Made by a program: the position numbers and the translations under genes. The notes beneath the pieces were generated by a model, which saw only the letters and a program-made list of their open reading frames with translations, made no database searches and had not been told where the DNA came from. Positions 14,667 to 24,100 of a stretch of 38,026 bases of DNA are shown here, piece after piece. This stretch comes from Clostridia bacterium (GTDB lineage Bacteria > Bacillota_A > Clostridia > Christensenellales > Aristaeellaceae), in the NCBI GenBank assembly GCA_017509065.1, contig JAFWQM010000034.1, positions 1 to 38,026 of the forward strand. The letters run 5' to 3'. Numbering within the stretch: position 1 is the first letter of the stretch; each line of letters opens with the position of its first letter.

Positions 14667-14798
14667 GGGATTAGGGAATAGGGATTAGGCAAAAGGTAAT
14701 AGGTAGTAGTGCCCTCTCCGCCTCCTTCGTCGGCGCCTCTCCCAGAGGGAGAGGTTATTACTTGGCTCCCCCTTTGGGGGAGCTGGCGTGAAGCGCCT
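14667..14798. repeat. G-rich repeat plus REP-like double hairpin
   Basis: 14667-14689 holds three GGG tracts and a GG in the GGGATTAGGGAATAGGG pattern shared with 16847-16877 and (opposite strand) 31709-31740. It is followed by hairpins 14736-14743/14747-14754 (CCTCTCCC/GGGAGAGG), 14765-14772/14776-14783 (GCTCCCCC/GGGGGAGC, loop TTT) and 14785-14788/14794-14797. The latter two form a REP-like module familiar from many clostridial intergenic regions. No gene is seen between 14647 and 14876. Confidence 0.65.
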
Positions 14799-14876
14799 GA
14801 GAGGGTTCCCTCGTCCCTCATCCCTAAAAGTGCTATTTCCATCCCCTCCCGCATATATTTTCCCGAAAGGGCGGTG

Positions 14877-15710
14877 ATGCGGGTGAGGGCGGGACGGCTG
14901 GCGACAAGGCGGTACAAGGTACGCGGATACAAAGCGCAGCGGCTTCTGCTGGTGATTGTCGGCGTCGGTCTGGGGTTTGCTGCAGCAACGTACCTGCATG
15001 GCGGCGCTCAAAAGCCTCTGGCGCTGATTGAAGCCGCGCCCGCTCCTACCCTGCCGCCGGAAGAGACTCAGCCGGACGAACGGACAATCACCCTCAGCAG
15101 CCAAAGCTGGTATGCCCTCCAGACGGGCGTGTATGAGGGCGCGGCGATTGCCCGTCAGGAAGCGGAGAGCCTACGTGCGCGGGGCGCGGGAGGTTACGTC
15201 TTCCAGAAGGATGGCTGCCGGGTGCTGGCTGCGGCCTATGCCTCCCGGACAGACGCCCAGACGGTGATGACACGGCTCAAAACCCGCCATGGCCTGGATG
15301 CCGAGGTGGTGGAGATTGTATCCCCAGAAGTCACGCTGCGGCTCTCCGGGCAGAAGGGCCAGCTGACCGCCCTCAGCGATGCTTTTTCAGCGGTGGAGAA
15401 ACTGTGCGATCACCTGTATCAGCTGTCCCTTTCCCTGGATCGGCAGGAAACGGATGCCCGTGAAGCGCTGGCCGCGCTGAAATCGGAGCAGGATACGCTT
15501 GCCGCGCTAAAAGAACGGCTCAAGTCCCGGTTCGGCGCTTCCGCGCATCCGGCCGTCCTCAGCCTGGAGGAGATCCTGTCCGACTGCGTCCAAAGCCTGA
15601 ACGCTGCAAGCGTCGCGCCGAACCTGACCCGTCTGGGCGCGCAGGTGAAATACTGTCATCTGGCTTGCATCTGCCGCATGGCGGCCTATGCCGCCGGCTT
15701 GACGGAATAG
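14877..15710 (+). CDS. SPOR-domain membrane protein
   Basis: The protein has 277 residues. A basic N-terminus (residues 1-20), a single transmembrane helix (about 21-40), a Pro-rich linker and a SPOR-like domain (about 77-150: WYALQTGVYEGAAIARQEAESLRARG ... GCRVLAAAYASRTDAQTVMTRLK) are seen in that order. SPOR domains bind glycan strands lacking stem peptides at sites of division or sporulation. A helical C-terminal part follows with coiled-coil potential (REALAALKSEQDTLAALKERLK). The ATG at 14877 has AAAGGG 5-6 nt upstream; a longer reading frame upstream runs through the repeat hairpins and was rejected. It is divergent from the GerMN cluster. Its stop codon directly abuts the stop of the convergent neighbour. 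Confidence 0.82.
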   Translation: MRVRAGRLATRRYKVRGYKAQRLLLVIVGVGLGFAAATYLHGGAQKPLALIEAAPAPTLPPEETQPDERTITLSSQSWYALQTGVYEGAAIARQEAESLRARGAGGYVFQKDGCRVLAAAYASRTDAQTVMTRLKTRHGLDAEVVEIVSPEVTLRLSGQKGQLTALSDAFSAVEKLCDHLYQLSLSLDRQETDAREALAALKSEQDTLAALKERLKSRFGASAHPAVLSLEEILSDCVQSLNAASVAPNLTRLGAQVKYCHLACICRMAAYAAGLTE

Positions 15711-16829
15711 TTACTGTGTAACGCTTGGCCGCGCCGGCGCGCCGCACTTCTGGCAGGGCAGCAGGTTTTTGTATTCCTGGCTGTTGAGCAGGTCATAGGA
15801 AAGCTCCTCGAGCGGCCACCACTGGGAATCCACGCAGCTGGGGATTTTGCTGGTGTGGTAATACTTTCCCTTGCCGGCTTTGTTGTAATATACGACGACT
15901 TTCGGCGCGTTGGGGTCTACCGTCACTGTCGGCGCTTTGGTGGTATTGATCACCATAGAGTTCTGGACGGACGCCTGCTGTTCGGCGGCCTCGTTGATTG
16001 GCACCATGTCGAGGGAGTTGGGATCGACATACCACACGTCGTTGATTTTCACCATGCGTATATTCATCCGCCGCGCCACGGTTTCGCTGCCGTCCTGGAA
16101 ATAGGCGCGGTAGGTGAGTACGCGGTTATTGCCGCCGTCGCTTCCGCCGATGTTTTCCGCTGCGTAATCAATAGGGATATTGCCGCTCAGGTTCTGAAAC
16201 AGCACGGTGGTAGGCGAGCTTGTGTTGTTAATCCAGAGGGGGCTGCAGTACTTCAGAATTTCCTGGATCTGATTCTTTTTCCACGCTTCAAAGAAAGCTT
16301 CCACCCGCTTCTGCGCATCGGAAATGAGGGAGGCGGGATCGGTGGTAGGCGCTGGGGCTTCGGTTGGCATAGCGTCCATCAGCGGCTGCTGTACGGCGGA
16401 AGGCGGGTTGCGCGTAGCAACGGCCCGAAGCGCCTCGGGCGACTGCTGGTTGATGAACAGCGCCAGGCCGATCACAAGGGCCATGGCCACGTGGATCACG
16501 GTCAGCGTGTTTCGCGCGCTGCGCACGAACGCGCCTAAAACCCACATGGCCAGCACCGCCAGCGCCGTGACGGCCAGAAACGCCCAGCGCAGTTCGTTGC
16601 TGGGAATGATCAGCGACACCACAAACAGCGCGGGCAGCAAAAAGGACAGCAGCACCGACAGGAATACGTGGCGCTTCATCCCCTGCGCCTCGCCCTCTTC
16701 CGGTGTCCGAGTCTGGGCCCAGCCCTGCCCCTGATTCTGAGGCTGCTGCGCGGGCTTTTTGCGCTCTCCCCGCTTGTTTTTCATATTGTATAAAGGAGAG
16801 TCATTGTATTGACCGCGGTTGGAATTCAT
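15711..16829 (-). CDS. Three-TM protein with C-terminal His/Cys motif
   Basis: This is a 372-residue membrane protein. A hydrophilic Gln/Pro-rich N-terminus (1-50) precedes three hydrophobic helices (about 54-75, 82-102 and 108-127). A linker with Pro/Thr (about 130-165), an NTF2/DUF4878-like region (about 170-270) and a C-terminal motif GKYYHTSKIPSC...PLEELSY...LLPCQKCGAP follow. The last part, with His, Cys and CxxC, resembles small metal-binding Ada-like tails found in clostridial surface proteins. Function is unknown. The start at 16829 has AAGGAG 6 nt upstream. It lies downstream of dnaX with a G-rich repeat between, and converges with the SPOR gene without any intervening base, so the two transcripts must overlap at their 3' ends. 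Confidence 0.75.
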   Translation of the reverse strand: MNSNRGQYNDSPLYNMKNKRGERKKPAQQPQNQGQGWAQTRTPEEGEAQGMKRHVFLSVLLSFLLPALFVVSLIIPSNELRWAFLAVTALAVLAMWVLGAFVRSARNTLTVIHVAMALVIGLALFINQQSPEALRAVATRNPPSAVQQPLMDAMPTEAPAPTTDPASLISDAQKRVEAFFEAWKKNQIQEILKYCSPLWINNTSSPTTVLFQNLSGNIPIDYAAENIGGSDGGNNRVLTYRAYFQDGSETVARRMNIRMVKINDVWYVDPNSLDMVPINEAAEQQASVQNSMVINTTKAPTVTVDPNAPKVVVYYNKAGKGKYYHTSKIPSCVDSQWWPLEELSYDLLNSQEYKNLLPCQKCGAPARPSVTQ

Positions 16830-16846
16830 AGCACGCTCCTTATTTA

Positions 16847-16934
16847 GGGATTGGGGATGAGGGATTAGGCATTAGGGAATTAGAATTTGGAAGACAGCAA
16901 AGAATCAGACATCGTGTAAACCCTAATCCCTCAC
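16847..16934. repeat. G-rich intergenic repeat upstream of the three-TM gene
   Basis: 16847-16877 carries GGG, GGGG, GGG and GGG tracts separated by 3, 4 and 11 nt. A complementary CCCTAATCCCTCA copy lies at about 16920-16932, so the two arms can pair around a 45-nt loop. Members of the same family lie at 14667 and 31709. It may be a stem or a G-quadruplex between dnaX and the next gene. Confidence 0.5.
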
Positions 16935-18539
16935 TCACTCATCAATCTGCACCTTGTCCCGCCCGAACATGTCGATGAGGGAGGATACGTTCTTATCCTG
17001 GCGCTTGCCCGCGTCCGGATCGGGCGGGGGAAGCTGGGAAGCGGCCTCGAACCTCGCGTTCAGCCCGCCGCTTTGGTTGAGCGCCGCTTCGATCTTGGCC
17101 CTGTGTTTTTCGTTGGACAGCATGTTCTGGAAGATTTCTTCTCCCGGCAGGAACAGCGCCCTGTAGGTGCCGTCCTGATAACCGCCGTATTTGGCGCGGG
17201 ACAGCGGGCCATAGATAGAAGGCTCTGTTTTTTTGAGCGTTTTCAGCGCGTCGTTCCACACGTCCTTGGGCGCTTTGCTGCCATCTGGCACCGGTGTTTC
17301 GGTGATGGGCGCGGGGTTGGACGCGGCGGGCCTGGGGGAGGCTTGTCCGCCTTTTTCCGCTGGCGCGGCAGCGACGCGGACGCCGTCTGCTTTCAGCGCC
17401 GCCAGCTCGTGTTCCAGCTCCGTCACCCGCTCCAGCAGGGCTTCGATGTCCTTTTCCTCGGGCTGGTCGCAGGCGCGGAGGGCGAAAACCTCCAGCACGG
17501 ACCGCGCGGACGCCGCCCAGCGGGTGTCGGCCTCGGCGCGCATACATAAATCCAGCACTCGCAGCAAACGCTGCTGGGAGAACTGCTTGGCCTGGTCGGC
17601 ATAGCGGCGCATATTCTCCCCGCTGGCTCCCGGCAGGGCTTCGCCTGGGCCGCAGAGCATGGCGGCCATCAGCAGCCGCAGGTGTGCGGACACATCCTTC
17701 AAAAACACCTGCACGTCCCGGCCCCCGCGCATGAGCTGTTCGATCAGGCGCAGGGCCTCGCTCCCATCCCGGTGGGCCAGGGTGTCGGCGAAGGAAAAGA
17801 GAAAGGCGCGGTCCGCAGTGCCCAGGGCCGCGCGGACATGCTCTTCCGTGATGACTTCGCCCCCGCCCATGCACATATCCAGGATGGACAGCGCGTCGCG
17901 CATCCCGCCCTCGGCGGCGCGGGCGATCAGGTTCAGGGCTTCCGGCTCGGCCTGCTCGCCGCTTTCCGTGACCACGTGTTCCAAATGCCTGGCGATCTGG
18001 TCTTCTGAATAGCGCCCGAAGTCGTACCGCTGGCAGCGGGAGAGGATGGTGGAGGGGAGCTTCTGCGGCTCGGTGGTGGCCAGGATGAACACCATGTATT
18101 CCGGCGGCTCCTCCAGTGTTTTCAGCAGGGCGTTGAAGGCTGCGTTGGAGAGCATGTGGACTTCGTCGATGATGTACACCTTGTACCTGCCGAACTGGGG
18201 CGGGTAGTCCACCTTTTCCAGCAGCTCACGGATTTCCTCCACCCGGCTGTTGCTGGCCGCGTCCATTTCGTACACGTCGAAGGACGCGCCGGATTCGATG
18301 GTTTTGCAGGATTCGCACTCCCCGCAGGGGTCGCCGTTCTGGGGACTCAAGCAGTTGATGGCCTTCGTAAGAATGCGGGCGGCGCTGGTTTTGCCCGTGC
18401 CGCGGCTGCCGCAGAACAGGTAGGCGTGGGCAATGCGCCCCGTGTTCACCTGGTTCCGTAGCGTGCGCACGATGGCCTCCTGGCCCACCATGTCGGAAAA
18501 GGTCTTGGGCCGCCAGACGCGGTACAGGGCTTGGTACAC
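16935..18539 (-). CDS. dnaX: DNA polymerase III subunit gamma/tau
   Basis: This is the 534-residue clamp-loader ATPase. It shows Walker A GSRGTGKT (44-51), zinc-module cysteines 63, 72, 75 and 78, Walker B IIDEVHML with Asp125-Glu126, sensor I LATTEPQK, and the SRC arginine finger (Ser167-Arg168-Cys169). Domain III and a Pro/Ala-rich linker (about 385-420) precede a C-terminal tau-like region. The length is typical of Firmicute DnaX. No slippery A-run for frameshifting was noticed. The start codon is GTG at 18539 with GGAGGG 7 nt upstream. The usual partners ybaB/ebfC and recR do not follow; the next gene is the unrelated three-TM protein. The secreted 150-residue gene ends 24 bp upstream on the same strand. 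Confidence 0.96.
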   Translation of the reverse strand: MYQALYRVWRPKTFSDMVGQEAIVRTLRNQVNTGRIAHAYLFCGSRGTGKTSAARILTKAINCLSPQNGDPCGECESCKTIESGASFDVYEMDAASNSRVEEIRELLEKVDYPPQFGRYKVYIIDEVHMLSNAAFNALLKTLEEPPEYMVFILATTEPQKLPSTILSRCQRYDFGRYSEDQIARHLEHVVTESGEQAEPEALNLIARAAEGGMRDALSILDMCMGGGEVITEEHVRAALGTADRAFLFSFADTLAHRDGSEALRLIEQLMRGGRDVQVFLKDVSAHLRLLMAAMLCGPGEALPGASGENMRRYADQAKQFSQQRLLRVLDLCMRAEADTRWAASARSVLEVFALRACDQPEEKDIEALLERVTELEHELAALKADGVRVAAAPAEKGGQASPRPAASNPAPITETPVPDGSKAPKDVWNDALKTLKKTEPSIYGPLSRAKYGGYQDGTYRALFLPGEEIFQNMLSNEKHRAKIEAALNQSGGLNARFEAASQLPPPDPDAGKRQDKNVSSLIDMFGRDKVQIDE

Positions 18540-18563
18540 GTTTGTTCCCTCCGTGAGATGGTT

Positions 18564-19016
18564 TTACTCGTCCTTCATGCGTACGTAACCGCCGCCGCCA
18601 ATATCAAATGTAATACTGATACACAGGGGCAGAGCTGCGGTTAGCGCCTTTTCATCCTCTGTGATGAGGCCGCCGCCCAATATGGCCAGCGTTGCATCCA
18701 CTTGATCCCAATCCAGGTGCAGGCCATACCGCGCCGTTTCATCAATCACCAGAATCATTTTGGGCTGAGCCCATAGGATTTTTAAATCCTCTTCCGTGGC
18801 GGCTTCCACATGCCAGGTGTGTGTTTCGCTGCTTCCGGTGTACGATGTACTGACGCAGGTTCCGTCCGCGTGAAAATCCCAGATTTCCGCGCCGCCGCCG
18901 GCATACAGCATCCAGCGGCCAGGCAGTACCTTTTCCATCATCGAGGCCTGAAATCCTCCTGCGCTGGCTGTCAGCAAAAGGGTCAGCAGAACGGCCATGA
19001 TTTTATTGATCGGCAT
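18564..19016 (-). CDS. Small secreted protein, lipocalin-like
   Basis: A 150-residue protein with a signal peptide (residues 1-19, ending SAG). The mature part starts with LPGRWMLYAGGGAEIWDFHADGTCVSTS, the pattern G-x-W-x(n)-F-x-x-D-G-T of lipocalin-like/DUF5640-type small beta-barrels. The same pattern ends the 944-residue protein at 26866 (GQWESDKGQKFEFREDGTC). The ATG at 19016 lies 3 bp after the stop of the flavin reductase, with AAGGAG inside the last codons of that gene, so translation is coupled. No catalytic residues are recognised. Confidence 0.7.
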   Translation of the reverse strand: MPINKIMAVLLTLLLTASAGGFQASMMEKVLPGRWMLYAGGGAEIWDFHADGTCVSTSYTGSSETHTWHVEAATEEDLKILWAQPKMILVIDETARYGLHLDWDQVDATLAILGGGLITEDEKALTAALPLCISITFDIGGGGYVRMKDE

Positions 19017-19019
19017 TCC

Positions 19020-19622
19020 TTATTTCAGCTCCTTCATTCGGCGCTTGAGCACATCCGGCGCGGCGACGGAATAACCGAAGAAGCCGAGGGCCTGGCCCAG
19101 GGCGTAATAATTCCCGTGGTTGTAGGCCACCAGCTTGGCCTTGCTGAAATCAATGCGGCCCGCCTCGTCCATGAGGGCGGGGTTTACGCCCACCTGCTCG
19201 ATGGTGCCGATGAACATGTCGTGACTGCCCAATTCCAGTACATTCGTGACCCGGCAGGCCAGATACAGGGGACATTCGCCCACGGCGGGGGCGGTGAAGC
19301 TGGGGACGGGGACGGGCGTTAAATGCCGCTCCGCGAACTTATCCACATCCCGGCCGGATTTCACGCCGCAATAGTCCAGGTCTTTCAGTTGGTCTTCGCC
19401 GCAGAGGTTGATGATAAACTCCCCGGACTGACGGATGATGGGGTGGGAATGGCGTTCCTTGCGCACGGAGACGGAGCACATGGGCGGCTCGGAGTTGACC
19501 GTGCCCGCCCAGGCGATGGTGACGATGTTGGGCTTCTGCCCCGGCAAAGCGCAGGAAACCATCACCGCCGGCACCGGGGCCAGCAGCGTGCCGGGCTTGA
19601 TGTTGACGAACTGTTCAGGCAT
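19020..19622 (-). CDS. Flavin reductase-like FMN-binding protein
   Basis: A 200-residue split-barrel FMN protein of the flavin_reduct/FlaRed family. The N-terminal half has VMVSCALPGQKPNIVTIAWAGTV and NSEPPMCSVSVRKERHSHPII, where FMN is usually bound, followed by FIINLC and GRDVDKFAERHLTPVP. These enzymes reduce free flavin with NAD(P)H or act as small FMN reductases of unknown substrate. No signal peptide is present. The start at 19622 has AGGAGG 8 nt upstream. It is coupled to the secreted 150-residue gene; the functional link is unclear. Confidence 0.88.
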   Translation of the reverse strand: MPEQFVNIKPGTLLAPVPAVMVSCALPGQKPNIVTIAWAGTVNSEPPMCSVSVRKERHSHPIIRQSGEFIINLCGEDQLKDLDYCGVKSGRDVDKFAERHLTPVPVPSFTAPAVGECPLYLACRVTNVLELGSHDMFIGTIEQVGVNPALMDEAGRIDFSKAKLVAYNHGNYYALGQALGFFGYSVAAPDVLKRRMKELK

Positions 19623-19707
19623 GGTGAAACCTCCTGTTTTTTAATGTGCAATTCGTAATGCGTAATTATTGCAATTCCTAAATTAGCAACACAATGACCT
19701 GTTATCA

Positions 19708-19866
19708 GATCCCTCCGCTCCACTCCGCTCTCGCTCCGTTCCGGTCGGGATGACAGAGGGAAAACATTGGTAAAAGTTACGGTATACGAATCAAACTTTT
19801 GAACCCCCAATCCTCTCTGTCATCCCGACCGAAGTGAAGCGAGAGCGAAACGTAGTGGAGGGATCT
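19708..19866. repeat. Inverted pair of an approximately 53-bp intergenic repeat
   Basis: Copy 1 (19708-19760, read on the minus strand) and copy 2 (19812-19866, plus strand) share TGTCATCCCGACCG, an internal GCGAGAGCG core and GGAGGGATC, with an altered middle part. They are about 50 bp apart and could fold into one long hairpin. No gene lies between 19623 and 19936. This sequence type is a common dispersed element of clostridial intergenic regions. Confidence 0.65.
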
Positions 19867-19936
19867 AAAAGCCGGATTGTGTGTTGTTCATTCTGAGAAT
19901 TGTTATAATTTCGGAAGTCAAAACCATTACGAATTA

Positions 19937-21145
19937 TTAATTTCCCGCATTTTCCCCCGCAATCAATCCGGAAGCGAAAGCGAATTGCAGGTTATAGCCG
20001 CCGCAATCGCCGTCCACGTCCAGCGCTTCCCCGGCTGCGAACAGGCCGGGGCAGAGGCGGGACTGCAAGGTCTTTGGGTCGAACTCATCTCCCCGGATGC
20101 CGCCTGCCGTGACCTGGGCGTTTTCCATGCCCCGCACCCCGATGACAGGCGCGGGGAACGCGGCCAGGGCTTTCGCCATTTCGGGCAGTGGCAGGCCTTT
20201 CAGGCGTTCGGCCAGCAGGCGCGGGGCAAGGCCGGTGAGCAGCGCCTCTTTAGGCAGGGTATGCTGCCGCTCCTTCAGGCATGACAGCAGCAGGGGAACA
20301 TTGATAAAGGGATCGCCCGCTTCCACCCGGTCATAAATCCGCGGGGTCAGGCCGAGCATGGGGGAGAAGTCCAGGTACAGCATCGGGCTTTTCCCGGTGC
20401 TCAGCAGCTTACCGGCAGTCCTGGAAAGCTGCATGGCGCATACGCCGCTGACACCGTAATCGGTGAACAGCGCTTCACCCTGGTCAGCCTCTATGGGCTT
20501 TGTCCCGTCGCATAGCGTCAGCTTCGCGGGCAGGCGCAGGCCGCTCAGACCCTTTACCGCTTTCTTCTCCGTCACCAGCGCCGACAGCGCGGGCCGGGGT
20601 GGAACGAGGGTATGGCCCAGATCGGTCAGCAGCCGATATGCCCCGCCGTCATGACCCAGCTTTCCGCCCGCCATGCCGCCGAACGCGGCGACCACAGAGC
20701 GGGCTTCAAAGACTCCCCGCGGCGTAAGAACCCGGAAACCGGCCTTTGTCTTTTCGAGCTTCGTGACCGGCGCTTCGCAGATCAGGTCAACGCCCTGCCG
20801 CTCCAGCGCCAGCCGCAGCACGTCCAATACGGCGGCCGCCTGGCCGCAGGCGGGATAGATCCTGCCGCCCGCTTCCTCCACGGTCATGAGGCCCAGCCCG
20901 CGGAAAAAGCGGAGTACCCTTTCCACCGGGCATGCCGTCAGCACCGCTTCTGCGAGGGCGGTATCTCCATTGTAACGCAATGCGCTTGCGTTGGCAAGAT
21001 TGCACCGGCCATTGCCGGATGCCAATATTTTTCTGCCGACGCGCGGAGCGGCTTCGAGCACGACCGTTTTTGCGCCCTGCTTTGATGCGGAAAGCGCGGC
21101 GGTCAATCCCGCCGCGCCACCGCCGATGATCATCACATCGTTCAT
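19937..21145 (-). CDS. NAD(P)/FAD-dependent oxidoreductase, HI0933/BaiN-like
   Basis: A 402-residue flavoprotein. The N-terminal IIGGGAAGLTAA (6-17) is the dinucleotide-binding loop. GRKILASGNGRCNLAN (about 37-52) and the C-terminal AQVTAGGI ... LFAAGEALDVDGDCGGYNLQFAFASG are diagnostic of the HI0933/YhiN/BaiN family. BaiN has been assigned a role in bile-acid 7-dehydroxylation, but most members have no known substrate, so no such function is claimed. The start at 21145 lies 9 bp after the stop of the giant SH3b gene with only a weak GGA before it, suggesting reinitiation. The product is cytoplasmic. Confidence 0.9.
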   Translation of the reverse strand: MNDVMIIGGGAAGLTAALSASKQGAKTVVLEAAPRVGRKILASGNGRCNLANASALRYNGDTALAEAVLTACPVERVLRFFRGLGLMTVEEAGGRIYPACGQAAAVLDVLRLALERQGVDLICEAPVTKLEKTKAGFRVLTPRGVFEARSVVAAFGGMAGGKLGHDGGAYRLLTDLGHTLVPPRPALSALVTEKKAVKGLSGLRLPAKLTLCDGTKPIEADQGEALFTDYGVSGVCAMQLSRTAGKLLSTGKSPMLYLDFSPMLGLTPRIYDRVEAGDPFINVPLLLSCLKERQHTLPKEALLTGLAPRLLAERLKGLPLPEMAKALAAFPAPVIGVRGMENAQVTAGGIRGDEFDPKTLQSRLCPGLFAAGEALDVDGDCGGYNLQFAFASGLIAGENAGN

Positions 21146-21154
21146 TTGTATTGA

Positions 21155-24100
21155 TTATTTCCAGCCGCTGATCGAGTGCTCATACGCATACTGGATCGCG
21201 CTCTGGGCTCCGAAGTAGTTGTTATAGCTGGCGTCCGGGTCCACAATATTGCTGGTATGTGTCCTGCTGTTGGTGAAGTGGACGCAGAACTGGCCGGTAT
21301 AGCCGTTGTTGGCAATGCGGTCGCCGGAATAGTTGTGGGGGATGCCGTACACGGAAGCGCAGAATGTGCGCCCGCCCACGGTGACCCAGGTGGGACGGCG
21401 GCGGTAGGACTGCAGTTCCTGCTCGCGGTCCTCGATCTCCTGGGGCCTGTTCACTCCGTAGATGGCGCAGATGGCCGCGGTGTCGGCGGTGTCCACAGGC
21501 TCGCAGTCGGCGTGGTTGCCGCCGTAGAGGCGCTGCGCCTTGAAGGAGATGCCGGTGTACACGTCGGTCAGGATGGCCACGGAGCCGTTGGGCCACACTT
21601 CCTGAATATCGCCGTCGAACCAGTCGCTCTTTTCCACGGGGTAGAGCACCACGGTGGTGGAGGAACCGGCCACATACTGGCCGTTGATGCCGCCGTTGTT
21701 ATTGGGCGCGGGGGTCACTCTGGAGGAGGAGGCGCCATACAGTACCTGCTGGGTCAGCGGTCCGGCGATGCCATCGGCGGTCAGCCCTGATGCCTGCTGG
21801 AACGCGCGCACTGCTGCCTGCGTAGTCGCAAGATATGTGCCGTTGACCTGGTCTCTCGCCAGATAGCCCAACTGATACAGCCTGTACTGCAGGGAGTACA
21901 CCTCATCGCCGGTGGAATTCAGAGACAGGGTCCTGTATCCTTCCGGCGGAGCGGTCACGACGGTCGGGGTCTTCCGCTGGGCCTTTTCTTCTTCGGTCAG
22001 CACGTAGATGCAGTCGCCGCGGATCCAGCCGGTCACGTTGCCGTAGCGGATATTGAACCAGTAATAGTTATTGTTTTTCAGCGGATCGGGCACTGTGTAC
22101 TTGCCCAGATAAGTCACTTCGGTGTTGGCCTTGTCCACCATGTAGATGTCCCGGCCGCTCATGGAAGCGCTGGCGCGGATGTTCACCTTGTCCATGGTCG
22201 TGAACGCCATATCGCTCAGGTTCTCCAGGTTCGGCGCGGTGGTGGGAACGGCAGTGGTGCCTGGCTGCGGGGTGGGCGTGGCGTTCATACTGTCGTATTC
22301 CGCGTTGCTCAGGATACGGACGAAGCTGCCGTGCATCCAGCCGACCTGGCCGGCGTAAGTCACCTGATACCAGGTCACTTCATTGGCGGTGCCTTTGCCG
22401 ATGGTCTGGGTGGCGGTATACTTCATGATGCTGCCAAGCGAAACCTGACCGATGGCCGTCGCCTTGGTGCTTGGCGTCTGACGGATGTACACCTTGTCCA
22501 TGGTGGTGATGATATAGCTGCTGTTGCCGGGCCGCGGCGTGGCAGGGCCGGGCGAGGGCGTGGGCACCTTGCCGGTCAGCTGGTATTCCGCCAGCTGCCA
22601 CTGCGCCAGGGCGAACACGCAGTCGCCGCGCAGGTAGCCCCGCTTGCCGTCCTCGGTCTGCACGGGATACCAGTCGTAGCCGTTCTTGACCACAGGCCCG
22701 ATCTGGGGCAGTACGGTGTACTTCTGCTTCACCTGGCCGACGATATCGCCGTCGGCGTAGGGCGTGGCGCGCAGCCACACGCCGGATACGCTGGTGGCCA
22801 CATAGCCCACGTTGGTACCGGGATTGGAGGTGGGCAGCACAGGCGAAATGATGTTGCCCTGCGCGTCGCACTGCTGGGCCATTGTGCTCAGAATGAAGCC
22901 GAAAATGCCTTTCTCGGCCCAGTACACCTCATACCAGGTTTCCAGCGAGGCGGCGGTCGTTGTGGTGACGTTGAAGTAAGGAAGCACGGTATCCTTCGCC
23001 AGCTGGGCGACGGTTTCGCCGGCGGGAGCGGAGCGAAGGTTCACGCCGCCTTTGATCAGCTTGATATAACCCTGGCTGCCGGGCACGACGGGCGTTGCGG
23101 TGACGATCGCCTGCGTGGGCGCTGCGATGATGTTGCCCTGCGCGTCGCAGTAGCTGTAGCAGTCGTTGCGGATATAGCCGGTGATGGTGCCGTTGGTCAC
23201 CTTGACCCAGGTGAAGCCATTGATCACTTCGCTGGGGCCTTCATAATACGGCATCACCATTCCGACGGGCAGCTTGGACTGGTCGGTGACGGTGAGAATC
23301 TCGCCGTCCGGGGCCTTGCGGATGTTCACCTTGTCCCTGATCAGCTTCACATACCCCTTCACGCCGGCAGGCGTAACCTCGGGCGTGGGGGACGCGGTGA
23401 CCACCGTGCCGTCAGGCAGCGTGTAGTTGGGCAGTTCATAGGTGTTCAGCACCCGCAGGGACGTGGCGGGCAGATAGCCCATCACGCCTTCGTGCTTCAC
23501 ATAATACCAGTCGTTGGCAGTATTGTTCGCGGGGCGGGAATAGATGATGACCACGGTGTTTGCCCGCAGCGCGGCAACCGTAGCGCCGCCGGGCGTCTGG
23601 CGCATGTTCACGCCGTCCACCAGCACCAGGCCGTATCTGGAATTGCCCTGGGGCACGGCGGTCGGGGCCGCAGTGGGCACGCCGGTGGGCACATACCAGG
23701 GAGCGGGGGTGGGCGTCACGGTGGAATTGATCAGGATGAAATAATCGCCGTGGATGTAGCCGACATAGGTTCGATCAGGGTTCTGGGGCGTGCCGCCCTT
23801 GACCTTGTACCAGGTGATCTTGCCTTTCGTCTGCACGTCCATGACGGTCATCGTCCAGCCGTAGGGCAGCCGGGCCCAGAAATCGCCCGCCGTGGACATA
23901 TCCTTGCGGAAGAACACGTTGTCCTGCGTGACCATGCCCAGGGTCTGGCCCCTGACAAGCGTCGGAGCGGTGTAAGCGGTAGGCTGAGGCACGGTGCCAA
24001 TGACGCCGGTATTTGTACCGGTTGTGCCCGTGACGGCCGTACCCGTGTTCGTTGAGGGCTGGGAAGCGCCCGCGCTGGTCTGGCCGGCGACCTTGTAAAA

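Noticed and set aside
22331..24055. 574-codon plus-strand frame opposite the SH3b gene
   Set aside because: Antisense shadow caused by the absence of stops in GC-rich DNA.
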